Of a stretch of DNA of 64,000 nt, positions 7,561 to 16,169 are shown in pieces. Position 1 is the stretch's first letter. Each line of letters opens with the position of its first letter. Below the pieces are notes generated by a model that was not told the origin of the DNA, searched no databases, and worked only from the letters and a program-made list of their open reading frames with translations. The position numbers were made by a program, and so were the translations under genes. Source of the DNA: an uncultured Fibrobacter sp. (GTDB taxonomy: Bacteria; Fibrobacterota; Fibrobacteria; Fibrobacterales; Fibrobacteraceae); assembly GCF_900316465.1 (NCBI RefSeq), contig NZ_ONDD01000004.1:75787-139786 (forward strand), given 5' to 3'.

Positions 7561-9801
7561 CTATTCGTTGTAGTAGACGGAGCTTCCTGAAGGGAAGGTG
7601 ACGCTTTTCTGGTAGCTGGAGGTATTGCTTACTTGTGCGGGCTGACCCGTAGTAGCGACCATGTATCTACCCGATATGGTGGGCTTGAATGCGATGTTAG
7701 AGGTTCCGTAGTAGTTGCCGGTTGTAAAGCTCACGTTATAGTTCGTGCCCTTTTCCGAGGAACCGCTACTGAATCCGAGAACCGTTTTGCTGGTGAGGCT
7801 TGCTGAACCGTCGGCATCGAAGGAGCCGCCCATGCCGCCGCTAATTTGGCATTCTACGATGACAACGCCACCAGAAATGGTGAGTTCGCCGTTGCTGTCA
7901 ATGCCGTCGGTGTCACCGGAGCCAGTCTTTGCGTGGTGTACGCCGCCCGTAATGGTCAAGAATCCGCTGCTGCTGCCCATTCTGCCACCCATGCCGCCTC
8001 CGGGGCCGAATCCCCAGTTTGACTGGCCGCCTTGATTGGTGTTGCCGGATCCGTCATTGCCGCCGGCTGCATTCCAGGCGTCATCGGTTCCGTAGACATC
8101 GGTAATTCCGCCGTTTGCCTTGATGTACCAGGCTTCGAGACCTTCGTAGGAATTGGTCACGTAGATGGTACCGTCGTTAATCATGAGGGTTGAGTCGGCG
8201 TGTACGCCGTCGTTCTTGGGAGCCGCAATGGTCGTGTAGCCTCCGTTAAAGTAGACGTTCTGGTTGGAATGAACACCGTCGTCACCAGAGGAAATATCGA
8301 TCTTTCCGGCATTGATGTAAACTCTGTTGTCAGAGACGATGCCTTTGCCGGTCGATGTTACTTTGATGGTCGGCTCAGAAACCGAGTCTTGGACGATGAT
8401 ATAGTTGTAAGCCTGGATGCCGTCATCGCCTGCCTTGGTAATGGTGATGTTGCCGCCCTTGATATTGACAATGCCTTTGTTGTCTACTACAGAGCCCTCA
8501 TCTTCACCTTCGTCACTCTTGATGCCGTCGCCGTTGGTTGCTGCGATGGTAATGTTGCCGTTTTCGATATCCACGATGCCCTTGCCCTTCAAGCCGTTAT
8601 TTACGGCGGTCACGTTGATTGTTGTGGCGCCGCGGAAGCGCAAGTCGTTGCTGGTGTGAATACCGTTGTTGTAGTTGCCCTTCACGATCAAGGTGCCTTC
8701 GCCCTTAATGGTCAAGTCATCCTTGGCGTAAATGCAGGCGCCGGTGGTATCCACTTTCGTTTCGTTGTTGGAATTCACGTAAGTGTAGGACTTTGTACGG
8801 GTGCTTCCGTCGCTAAGCGTGTTGGTGGTACCGTTTTTCGGAACCACGAACGTCTTGCTGGACATCTGCGAATAAATAGGTGCGTCAGCTGTGTTGGTGA
8901 GCGTGAGTCCGCGCAGGTTCAGGTAAACGCCCGAATCGCTCTTGGGAGAATACACACGAATCTGTGCGTCGGCACCGCTATAGGTTCCGCTAAAGTCATA
9001 GTCGCCGGCACAGGTGATGACGACTTCGCCACCGGTAACCGTGACGCAGTTGTTATTGTTTTCTACGCTTGCACCATTTGCGGCATAGGTAATTGTCGGC
9101 ACGTTACCATTCGAAGTGGTGGTGGCGCTGCTATTCGGTGTCACGTTTGCTGAGCTATTAGGCGTTGCATTCGAACTGCTCGATACCGGCGTTGTCGTCT
9201 CGGAAGAGGAGGAACGGCCTGGTTGAGAGGTGCTACTTGCGGCAGTTTCAGAACCTTCGGAATTTACAGAAGAACTGCTTGCCGGTGCGACCGTCGAAAG
9301 AGAAGTCTTGTTGCAGTCTGTATCAAAGTAATACAGGCTTCCGTCGTCATTCTTGTAGTAAGAAATGCCGTTTACGGTATAGAGCGCCTTTTCCGTGGTA
9401 CAAGACGATGTTTCGCTTGCAGTTTCTGTACCCGTTGAATCCTTTGCAGGATCGACGGTGGATGCCGTAGAGTCGCTAGGCGTCGTTGTGCCTACGTCTG
9501 TGCTGGTTTCGATAGGATCTGCGGTGTTATTTTCAGTGGAGCCCGGCGTGGCTTCGGGAAACCCGTAGCTTCCGTCTGCATTGATCCAGAAGGCAAGTGT
9601 CCCTTCGGTATCGAGGCAAAGTGTTTCTCCGCTTGCGCCCTGCATGGCGGCGTAGCCGTCATAGACGCATGCGTTAGTGATGATTCCTGTAGCATCGGCG
9701 AGGTTGTCTTTGGGGCTGGTAGAGCTGCTGTCGCTCGAACATCCGGCAATAAGACCGCCTGCTACAAGAGTAGTTAATCCCAAACAATTCCTTGTAAGCA
9801 T
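7561..9801 (-). CDS. carbohydrate-binding beta-helix lipoprotein (Cthe_2159/DUF4353-like)
   Basis: 746 residues from the ATG at 9801, which has GAGGAA just upstream. A longer in-frame reading to 9951 is rejected because it puts the lipobox far inside. Signal peptide with lipobox (LIAGC, Cys about residue 21), so an outer-membrane lipoprotein. Two short Cys-containing modules (LAFWINADGSYGFPEA and SYYKNDDGSLYYFDTDC) are followed by Ser/Thr/Asn-rich linkers. From about residue 250 come regular repeats such as GDDGIQAY, GDDGVHSN, KNDGVHAD and DGIKSDEG, characteristic of the calcium-binding parallel beta-helix of Cthe_2159-type pectate-binding proteins. A Gly-rich loop (GFGPGGGMGGRMG) lies near residue 600. 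Likely binds plant polysaccharide at the cell surface; the ligand is inferred from the family only. Confidence 0.8.
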   Translation of the reverse strand: MLTRNCLGLTTLVAGGLIAGCSSDSSSTSPKDNLADATGIITNACVYDGYAAMQGASGETLCLDTEGTLAFWINADGSYGFPEATPGSTENNTADPIETSTDVGTTTPSDSTASTVDPAKDSTGTETASETSSCTTEKALYTVNGISYYKNDDGSLYYFDTDCNKTSLSTVAPASSSSVNSEGSETAASSTSQPGRSSSSETTTPVSSSSNATPNSSANVTPNSSATTTSNGNVPTITYAANGASVENNNNCVTVTGGEVVITCAGDYDFSGTYSGADAQIRVYSPKSDSGVYLNLRGLTLTNTADAPIYSQMSSKTFVVPKNGTTNTLSDGSTRTKSYTYVNSNNETKVDTTGACIYAKDDLTIKGEGTLIVKGNYNNGIHTSNDLRFRGATTINVTAVNNGLKGKGIVDIENGNITIAATNGDGIKSDEGEDEGSVVDNKGIVNIKGGNITITKAGDDGIQAYNYIIVQDSVSEPTIKVTSTGKGIVSDNRVYINAGKIDISSGDDGVHSNQNVYFNGGYTTIAAPKNDGVHADSTLMINDGTIYVTNSYEGLEAWYIKANGGITDVYGTDDAWNAAGGNDGSGNTNQGGQSNWGFGPGGGMGGRMGSSSGFLTITGGVHHAKTGSGDTDGIDSNGELTISGGVVIVECQISGGMGGSFDADGSASLTSKTVLGFSSGSSEKGTNYNVSFTTGNYYGTSNIAFKPTISGRYMVATTGQPAQVSNTSSYQKSVTFPSGSSVYYNE

Positions 9802-10032
9802 GATTTCCTCTTTTATGGGGGTTGTTTTGTTTTTATGAAAGATACATAGTGGAACAATCCGTTTTAAACAAAAAAGTGACTTAATAAAAAAAACAGAAAA
9901 CGTAATTTGGAACGAATTTTCCCGTTCGGAACAAATCGCTCCAAAATGCACCCGTTGCGTTGTTTACAACAAATAAAAAGCTATCTTTTGAAATAGAATA
10001 CGCCATTTTGATTCTTGAAAAATCGAGACGTT

Positions 10033-11568
10033 ATGAAAAAACTTTCTAAGCCGTTTGCCCTTTTGGTGGCAGCCATGCTTTCTGTACCGGCATTTGCAGC
10101 ATCGCCTGTAGTCGGTCCTGAAAATATCCGCAATTTGCGACTCCTGGAAAATTCCCCGATGCTGTTTGAACTGCATCGCGTCACGACCGGGGAAGGGCGC
10201 CAGTTCTTTGCCTATCCGCGTCGCGATACGACATTCCGCAAGAATTTTGTGGCGACCGAAAGAAATGCGTTGCTTTACTTTGATTCAGAAAACGGCGCTG
10301 CTATTTCGGGACATGGATCGTCTTTTGAAAAATCGAATCCGCGCATGGGACTTGCAATGTCGCTGGTTGGCGGCATGGACTATCGCGGTGGCGAGGCTCT
10401 TGGCGACACCATTTGGCCGGGAATCGATGGCGGTATTTACTTGCGCGGTTATGCGGACTCTATTGATTTTGTGCTTGACGCCCGCATTTATGATGAAGGT
10501 CATTCTGCCAGTTACCCGAATTCTTTTGACGGCGAATTCTTGGAATTTCAAAAAGATGAAAATAATTCGGGACTTGAATACACGAGCTATGCCCGCTACC
10601 GTACACACATTGCCTTGAACTACGATTGGTTGCGCTTGGACTTTGGCCGTGATGTGATGCACTGGGGCCCTGGCTACTATAACAACTTGAGCTTGAACCA
10701 GTTTGCGCTGCCGTACAACATGCTTTCGCTTGACATGCAGTTTGGCCCGTTGCGTGTGCTTTCGTTCTATGGTGACTTGCGCGTTTATTCGAGCATGAGT
10801 TACAAGAATATCGATGAAACTCGCAACATCTTTGGTCACCGCTACGAACTTGCCGTTGGTAACGCTACGTTCGGTATTAGTGAACTGCAAATCCAATACG
10901 ACAACTTGAAACCTTGGCTTTTTATTCCGACGGTTCCCTTGTTCATGGAAAAGGGTAACTATTCCGAAGACAGCAACAACGGTTCCCTTTCTTTTGATTT
11001 CAACTACCGCTTGTTCAGGTCTCTTCGTGTGTATACGGAATTCTTCCTTGACGATATGGAAAGTCCTGTGAGCCTTGTAAAGAATGACAACATCGAAGCC
11101 AAGTGGGCTTGGATGGCGGGTATGCATGGCGCCCATGATTTCAAGATCAATTCGCACTTGCTGGAATCGGGCTTTATTGCAGAATACGCCCGCATCGAAC
11201 CTTACGTGTATTCGCATTTCCATCCGAACACGGCGCAGTTAGCTCATTTGGGCCGCCCCTTGGGTAACCAGGCTGGTCCCAATAGTCAGACCATTGACTT
11301 TACCGCTTATGGTCGCCTGGATCATCATGTGTTTGCCTCACTTCGCAACACCTGGTTCTGGAAGGGTACTGATTACGGCAGCGCAGTAAACGATACGACC
11401 CCGACAACGGATCACATGAAATTGCACAAACATTTCTTGAAGGGCGCAAAAATGGAATACTCGCTCACGCCTTCAATCAGCTACGAAGGTCAGTACGTGT
11501 TCTTCCTCGGCGAGATTACTTTGTTTAATGATGAAAAGGTTTACTTAAGAACAGGATTCAAGTGGTAG
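10033..11568 (+). CDS. outer-membrane beta-barrel protein, Wzi-like capsule assembly family
   Basis: 511 residues from the ATG at 10033; a TTG at 10015 is also in frame. Clear signal peptide (KPFALLVAAMLSVPAFAAS). The rest is rich in alternating aromatic/polar strands ending in a terminal aromatic (FKW), as in outer-membrane barrels. The segment LRLDFGRDVMHWGPGYYNN resembles the conserved W-GPG patch of capsule assembly Wzi proteins, which anchor or order surface polysaccharide. The surface-glycan glycosyltransferases at the left of the window and the Wzc-like kinase at the right fit this role. The next gene starts only 3 bases downstream. Barrel and secretion are firm, Wzi is a tentative family call. 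Confidence 0.7.
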   Translation: MKKLSKPFALLVAAMLSVPAFAASPVVGPENIRNLRLLENSPMLFELHRVTTGEGRQFFAYPRRDTTFRKNFVATERNALLYFDSENGAAISGHGSSFEKSNPRMGLAMSLVGGMDYRGGEALGDTIWPGIDGGIYLRGYADSIDFVLDARIYDEGHSASYPNSFDGEFLEFQKDENNSGLEYTSYARYRTHIALNYDWLRLDFGRDVMHWGPGYYNNLSLNQFALPYNMLSLDMQFGPLRVLSFYGDLRVYSSMSYKNIDETRNIFGHRYELAVGNATFGISELQIQYDNLKPWLFIPTVPLFMEKGNYSEDSNNGSLSFDFNYRLFRSLRVYTEFFLDDMESPVSLVKNDNIEAKWAWMAGMHGAHDFKINSHLLESGFIAEYARIEPYVYSHFHPNTAQLAHLGRPLGNQAGPNSQTIDFTAYGRLDHHVFASLRNTWFWKGTDYGSAVNDTTPTTDHMKLHKHFLKGAKMEYSLTPSISYEGQYVFFLGEITLFNDEKVYLRTGFKW

Positions 11569-11571
11569 TCT

Positions 11572-12885
11572 ATGCAAAAGCCTGAACTCTTAGCCCCTGC
11601 TGGCGACCTTGTTCGCATGAAGTACGCCTTTGCCTATGGCGCCGATGCCGTGTATGCGGGGCAGCCCGCTTTTTCGCTCCGTGCCCGTGAAAACGGCTTC
11701 AAGAATTTGGATGACCTTGCCGCGGGTATTGAATATGCCCACCGCTTGGGTAAAAAGTTTTATCTCACGAGTAACGTGATTCCTCGCAATGTGAAGGTGG
11801 AAGCTTTCCAGAACGCATTGCTTGCAGCCATTGACTTGAAACCCGATGCACTGATTGTGGCAGACCCTGGCTTTGTGGGTTGGTTGCGCGAAGTGCGACC
11901 CGAGGTCGAGATTCATTTGTCTGTGCAGGCGAATACGACCAATTACTTGGCGGCCAAGTTTTGGCACGACTTGGGCGTGCGTCGCGTCATCTTGAGTCGT
12001 GAACTTCGCTTGTCTGAAATCCTTGAAATCAAGAATCGCTTGCCGGATTTGGAACTGGAAGTGTTTGTGCATGGTGCGGTTTGTATGTCAATGTCTGGTC
12101 GCTGTATGCTCAGTAACTGGGTGACACGCCGCGATGCAAACCAGGGCGCCTGTGATAACAGTTGCCGTATGCCTTACCGCCTGTATGCCAATCCGGAACC
12201 GCAGTGCGAAGACTATCAGGAGCATGAAGGTTCCTTCAGCTTGCAGCGCACTGACCGCCCGGAATTGGACCCGATTGCCTTGGACGAAGACACTTGGGGA
12301 ACGTACTTCATGAGCAGCCGCGATATTTGCGCTATCGACGTGATTCCGGAATTGATGGCGGCAGGCCTCGATTCGTTCAAGATCGAAGGTCGTACCAAGT
12401 CGGTGTATTACTTGAGCCAGGTGGTACGTGCTTACCGTATGGCAATCGATTCTTGTGCCGCTCAAATGGAACAGGGCGTTGCAACGGAATCGGTCAAGGT
12501 TTCGGACGACGCCTATCGCGCGATTTCGTTTGTAGACGGTCGCGGCTTTATGCCGGGATTCTTGCGCGGCCCCTTGCCGCAGAATTATGAATGCACTCAC
12601 GAAGAAGCACCCGGTGGTTGCGTTGCCGCTCAGGTCATAGCCTATGACCCGAATACGAAAGCATGTCGCGTCAATGTCAAGAATCCGTTCTCGATAGAAG
12701 ATTCCTTGGAGCTCATGACTCCTTCCGGAATGGCGCCTTGCAAAATTGATTCGATGAAGGATTTCAAGGGCGGAAATGTAGATCGCTTGCATCCGGGGAC
12801 CGAAGGTTGGATTTTCTTTTCAGAAGATGTAAAAGGCCTTCAGGAAAACGCTACTTTTTGCTTTTTTGTGCGAAATATCACGTAA
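11572..12885 (+). CDS. trhP: U32-family tRNA 5-hydroxyuridine synthesis protein TrhP (YegQ)
   Basis: 437 residues, close to YegQ in length. The N-terminus ELLAPAGDLVRMKYAFAYGA and the Cys signature FVHGAVCMSMSGRC through RRDANQGACDNSCRMPY match the U32 'peptidase' family, whose YegQ branch takes part in prephenate-dependent hydroxylation of U34 in tRNA and holds an iron-sulfur cluster through these cysteines. It is probably not a peptidase. The start lies 3 bases after the Wzi-like gene, so the two are likely co-transcribed, with no obvious functional link. The RlhA paralogue (23S rRNA) is the main alternative, but the length and motif spacing favour TrhP. Confidence 0.85.
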   Translation: MQKPELLAPAGDLVRMKYAFAYGADAVYAGQPAFSLRARENGFKNLDDLAAGIEYAHRLGKKFYLTSNVIPRNVKVEAFQNALLAAIDLKPDALIVADPGFVGWLREVRPEVEIHLSVQANTTNYLAAKFWHDLGVRRVILSRELRLSEILEIKNRLPDLELEVFVHGAVCMSMSGRCMLSNWVTRRDANQGACDNSCRMPYRLYANPEPQCEDYQEHEGSFSLQRTDRPELDPIALDEDTWGTYFMSSRDICAIDVIPELMAAGLDSFKIEGRTKSVYYLSQVVRAYRMAIDSCAAQMEQGVATESVKVSDDAYRAISFVDGRGFMPGFLRGPLPQNYECTHEEAPGGCVAAQVIAYDPNTKACRVNVKNPFSIEDSLELMTPSGMAPCKIDSMKDFKGGNVDRLHPGTEGWIFFSEDVKGLQENATFCFFVRNIT

Positions 12886-12901
12886 AAACGGAATTTTTTT
12901 T

Positions 12902-12909
12902 TAGATTTG
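12902..12909 (+). promoter_or_regulatory. candidate TAnnTTTG promoter box
   Basis: TAGATTTG ends 4 bases before the ATG at 12914, which has no Shine-Dalgarno. The sequence fits the Bacteroidetes -7 consensus; no clear -33 TTTG partner is seen. The transcript would be nearly leaderless. Confidence 0.35.
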
Positions 12910-12913
12910 TAAT

Positions 12914-13348
12914 ATGGCTGTCGACGAAGCGACAAAGAAACAAGACGAATTGGAACTTTATCAGATTGATGATAAAGCCATTATGCCTTTCTTTGAATGC
13001 CACCGCGAAGAACTGAAGCAATTTATTCAGGATCGCAAAGGGCAGAATCTCTCGCTTTTGGAATTGCTCAAGCAGTTTATTCGCACCTACAAGCTTCCGT
13101 TTAACATGCAGCGCTATATGTCCGTACAGACGACATACATCAAGCAGGTGTTGCAGGAACGCATGCAGGACCGCCAGGTGGCGGTAAGCCGTTGGATCCA
13201 GGAACATGCCGGTCGTCACCGTAATCGTATGATTCAGCTCCAGTGCCTTTATCTGGACCGAATCAAGGACAGATTGCTGCCTGAAATCCAGAAAATGTTG
13301 GAACAGCGGATAGAAAATCTCCAGTCGAAACTCGACGAAAATAAATAG
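12914..13348 (+). CDS. conserved-looking hypothetical, helical, 144 residues
   Basis: Not recognised. The protein is almost wholly alpha-helical and charged (HREELKQFIQDRKGQNLSLL, then a C-terminal coiled-coil-like stretch IQKMLEQRIENLQSKLDENK). It has no signal peptide or membrane segment, so it is likely cytoplasmic. A candidate TAnnTTTG promoter box lies directly before its ATG and an intrinsic terminator directly after it, so it appears monocistronic. Codon use matches the neighbours. It precedes the dnaA homologue, but the 369-base gap argues against one operon. Confidence 0.7.
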   Translation: MAVDEATKKQDELELYQIDDKAIMPFFECHREELKQFIQDRKGQNLSLLELLKQFIRTYKLPFNMQRYMSVQTTYIKQVLQERMQDRQVAVSRWIQEHAGRHRNRMIQLQCLYLDRIKDRLLPEIQKMLEQRIENLQSKLDENK

Positions 13349-13389
13349 ACCGCTAAATCATTGACAATCAATATCTTCTACGAAAAATT

Positions 13390-13412
13390 GCCTTTTTTTG
13401 ACTAAAAAAGGC
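13390..13412 (+). terminator. intrinsic terminator-like hairpin
   Basis: Stem GCCTTTTTT (13390-13398) with AAAAAAGGC (13404-13412) and a TGACT loop, followed by ATTATTTTTTT. It lies 42 bases after the stop of the 144-residue gene. Confidence 0.65.
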
Positions 13413-13717
13413 GATTATTTTTTTGTATGCTTTTTGAAGTGGTGACAATTTGAGCACTGAAAGTATACTTTTTTTTGTCAAGACATGCAACAAAATTTTT
13501 CTGTTGATAAGTTGTTCCAATCATAGGGAGTCTGTCTTGATTGTGGAGTGATTAAAAGAGTGATTTGTTTGCAATAGTGGGGGCAATATTGGGAATAAAT
13601 AAATTTTTGTCGTTTTTGAGCTAAATTCGCCAATTTTCAAAAAAAATGACAGACTTCGGACATTTTGTTGTATGCTTTATTTAATTTTTTCATGCTTTTT
13701 TAGATGATTGGTAAAAC
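13413..13717. other. AT-rich gene-free region before the dnaA homologue
   Basis: With the hairpin, this makes a 369-base gap, the longest in the window. It holds no convincing ORF. Seen: two exact 11-base direct repeats TTGTATGCTTT (13423-13433 and 13668-13678), the second forming a possible -10 TATGCT with ATGACA at 13646-13651 (19-base spacing); and one DnaA-box-like site at 13502-13510. AT-rich runs and a regulatory role for the dnaA homologue are plausible; an origin is not supported by a cluster of boxes. Confidence 0.4.
13502..13510 (-). promoter_or_regulatory. single DnaA-box-like site
   Basis: TGTTGATAA, the complement of TTATCAACA, one base from the TTATCCACA consensus. A single site can occur by chance in AT-rich DNA, but its place 208 bases before a dnaA homologue is suggestive of autoregulation. 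Confidence 0.3.
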
Positions 13718-15196
13718 GTGACAAACTCTGTTGCTCTCTTGAATTCGGAATCTTCGGTCTGGCAGTTGACTCTGGACCGTTTGCGCCTGGAATGTAATGA
13801 CTATTTCGGTCTGACTATTTTGGATACGGTCAGCTACGAAGGACTTTTTGACGGTATTGTACGTCTTTCTGTCCCCGATGAACTTCGTGAAAATTGGGTG
13901 AAGGCGCATTATGCCGATATTATGCGCAAGGCTTTTGCCGAAGTCTTGGGCGATTCATTTGTTGATTTCAAGATTTCTATTGCTGCTGCTGAAAAGGGCG
14001 TGCAGGTGATGGCTACTCCGGCCGCTCCGAAGCTTGCTCCGGCTCGTGCCCGTGTCGCTACTCCTAAGAAGCGTGCTCCGCGTATTAAGCTTTCTTTGTA
14101 TGCCGACTATACCTTTGACAACTTTATCGAAGGTGATTGCAACAGCACCGCCTGCGAAGCTTGCAAGTCCGTTGCAGAAAACCCGGGCGATCCGGCCTTG
14201 AATCCTCTTTTTGTGTATGGTAAGTCTGGTCTTGGCAAAACCCATTTGCTCCAGTCCATTGCCGCCCAAATTGTAAAAACGAAGCCCGGTACGCGTGTCG
14301 TCTATTGTCAGGCTTTTGATTTTGTACACGATGCTACGGCCATGTACAAGGCCCTGAAACTCAAGACGGGTAACGCCCGCCAACTCGCCGAAGCCTTCCA
14401 GGATAAATACGAAAATTGCGATATCTTGCTTCTGGACGACATCCAGCTTCTGGAATACAAGAAGTTCTGCCAAGAAAAGCTGGCTATCCTGATCAAGCAT
14501 TTGCGTACGCTCGGAAAGCAGGTTGTGTTGTCTTGCGACCGTCATCCTTCCAACTTTAACCGCTTGGAAGATGGCGAAGTTCCGCCTGAACGCAAACTGT
14601 CTCCCGACGCTATCCCGAGTATTTCGGCAAAGCTCTTGGCTCCGCTGGAATCTTGCGTTGCCGTCGGTATCGATGTTCCGGACTTGACGACACGAATCAA
14701 GCTGATTCAAAAGAAATCGATGAATATTCCGTTCCTCGATCGTGACCGCGAAGAAATTTGCAGGTTCCTTTCGCTGCCGCCGCGCGAAAATGTCCGCGTG
14801 ATCGAAGGCATGCTGAACGGTATTCGAGCCTTGAATCAATTTTGCGAAGAGAATCTTGACCTGAATGTGGTAAAGCGCTTGGTGGCCCCTCCGGGAACGA
14901 CCGGTGTCGAAGAACTTTCGGTCAAGGGTATTGCAGAAACGGTTGCTTTGGAATTCGGCACAGACCTGATGGCGCTTACAAGCAAGCGTCAGGATGCCGG
15001 TGTCGCCTTGCCGCGTAAGGTGGCAATGTACCTTTGCCGCGAAATGACGAATACCTCTCTTGTGAATATCGGTGAATTCTTTAACAGGGATTACTCTTCT
15101 GTTATCGCCGCAATCCGTTCACTTGCAAAGCAGATGGATAATGATGAAGACCTTGCCCGCAAGGTCAAGGATATCCGCTATTTGCTGGAAGCCTAG
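13718..15196 (+). CDS. divergent DnaA-family replication initiator homologue
   Basis: 492 residues from a GTG start with a weak ribosome site. All DnaA domains are present: domain I (SVWQLTLDRLRLE), a variable linker, AAA+ domain with Walker A YGKSGLGKTHLLQSI (about residues 168-182), Walker B ILLLDDIQLLE, sensor II NVRVIEGML, and a C-terminal helix-turn-helix. Key deviations by eye alignment with B. subtilis and E. coli DnaA: a roughly 17-residue insertion after SCDRHPS; the LRSRF arginine-finger segment reads KLLAPLE (Arg replaced by Pro309); the basic loop SKRRSRS reads SKRQDAG; and GGRDHTTV reads FNRDYSSV. Its neighbours are not dnaN, recF or gyrB. It could be the sole but diverged initiator or a paralogue with another role. 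Confidence 0.85.
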   Translation: MTNSVALLNSESSVWQLTLDRLRLECNDYFGLTILDTVSYEGLFDGIVRLSVPDELRENWVKAHYADIMRKAFAEVLGDSFVDFKISIAAAEKGVQVMATPAAPKLAPARARVATPKKRAPRIKLSLYADYTFDNFIEGDCNSTACEACKSVAENPGDPALNPLFVYGKSGLGKTHLLQSIAAQIVKTKPGTRVVYCQAFDFVHDATAMYKALKLKTGNARQLAEAFQDKYENCDILLLDDIQLLEYKKFCQEKLAILIKHLRTLGKQVVLSCDRHPSNFNRLEDGEVPPERKLSPDAIPSISAKLLAPLESCVAVGIDVPDLTTRIKLIQKKSMNIPFLDRDREEICRFLSLPPRENVRVIEGMLNGIRALNQFCEENLDLNVVKRLVAPPGTTGVEELSVKGIAETVALEFGTDLMALTSKRQDAGVALPRKVAMYLCREMTNTSLVNIGEFFNRDYSSVIAAIRSLAKQMDNDEDLARKVKDIRYLLEA

Positions 15197-15198
15197 TA

Positions 15199-16080
15199 AT
15201 GATTGCTTTGGTGACGGGTGGCGCAGGCGTCGTAGGGAAGGCGCTCTGTCGGGAACTTTTAGCGTGCGGTGTGTGTGTGCGCGTGCTTGTGCTCCCGGGC
15301 GATACCCAGGCTGGGTTTTTACCCGAGGGGGTGGAAGTTTTTTATGGGGATGTATCGGACGCGGATTCAATTCGCGAAGCCTTTGCCGGCGTAGATTTGG
15401 TGTACCATCTCGCCGCGATACTCCTTTCTACTAAACCGGGCGCCTTTGAACGCATCAATGCCGGTGGAACGTGCAATGTCGTGAATGCGGCTAAAGCGGC
15501 GGGTGTCAAGCGCCTGGTCTACGTGTCAAGCATTTCGGTAACGTACCCCGTACTTACGGAGTATGGCAAAAGTAAATTGGCAGGGGAGTCTTACGTCAAA
15601 AATTCCGGCCTGGAATGGACTATCGTTCGCCCGACGCTTGTTATCAGTTCACCAATCGGTACGGGCGGAATCGAATTCAACATGTTCGTGGCCTACGTAA
15701 AGCGTTTCCCGGTGTATTTTATGCCGGGGGGTGGCAAGTGCCTCAAGCGTCCCGTCAAAAGCGTAGACCTGGTCAAGGGAATAGCCCTTGCGGGCCTTTC
15801 CGAACATGCGGTGGGAAAAACGTATGCCTTGGCGGGGGAGACTGTGCTTTCGATGGCAGATATGGCCAAGGCTGTCTTGAAACAGGCCGGCAAGCGTCAT
15901 TTGATGGTGCCCTTGCCGTGGTGGATTTCCAAGAAACTCGCTGTCTTAAAGAGCTGGATTGGCGGCCGCCCGGTGACGGCGGAGCAGGCCTTGGCAGGCT
16001 TTTTGTACGATGCCGCTCCCGATATCGAAAATGCGAAGGTTGATTTGGGCTATAAACCCGGTTCGCCCTTAGGAATTTGA
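15199..16080 (+). CDS. NAD(P)-dependent epimerase/dehydratase-like extended SDR protein
   Basis: 293 residues. N-terminal Rossmann motif TGGAGVVG (residues 6-13), the YHLAA segment near residue 70, SS.. strand then YGKSK (YxxxK catalytic pair, about residues 119-123), and RPTLV further on. This is the extended short-chain dehydrogenase family (3-beta-HSD/epimerase branch), cytosolic or membrane-associated. Substrate cannot be inferred. It starts 2 bases after the dnaA homologue's stop, so it is probably co-transcribed with it, an unusual pairing. Confidence 0.85.
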   Translation: MIALVTGGAGVVGKALCRELLACGVCVRVLVLPGDTQAGFLPEGVEVFYGDVSDADSIREAFAGVDLVYHLAAILLSTKPGAFERINAGGTCNVVNAAKAAGVKRLVYVSSISVTYPVLTEYGKSKLAGESYVKNSGLEWTIVRPTLVISSPIGTGGIEFNMFVAYVKRFPVYFMPGGGKCLKRPVKSVDLVKGIALAGLSEHAVGKTYALAGETVLSMADMAKAVLKQAGKRHLMVPLPWWISKKLAVLKSWIGGRPVTAEQALAGFLYDAAPDIENAKVDLGYKPGSPLGI

Positions 16081-16118
16081 TTAAAAAAGCGTTTTTTATC
16101 ACAAAAAATCAACTATTC

Positions 16119-16147
16119 TTTACATTGGCCCATTTTTTGTATATATT
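16119..16147 (+). promoter_or_regulatory. sigma-70-like promoter
   Basis: TTTACA (16119-16124), 17-base spacer, TATATT (16142-16147), 22 bases before the ATG of the lipoprotein gene at 16170. Confidence 0.6.
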
Positions 16148-16169
16148 CTATGCAGAAAAAGAGGTATCT

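Noticed and set aside
9802..10032. GAACG...CGTTC inverted repeat in the divergent region before the Wzi-like gene as an operator
   Set aside because: Only a five-base arm is seen and it is not repeated elsewhere; too weak to call.
13349..13717. Chromosomal origin of replication
   Set aside because: Only one near-consensus DnaA box is seen, and the usual dnaN/recF/gyrB neighbours are missing.
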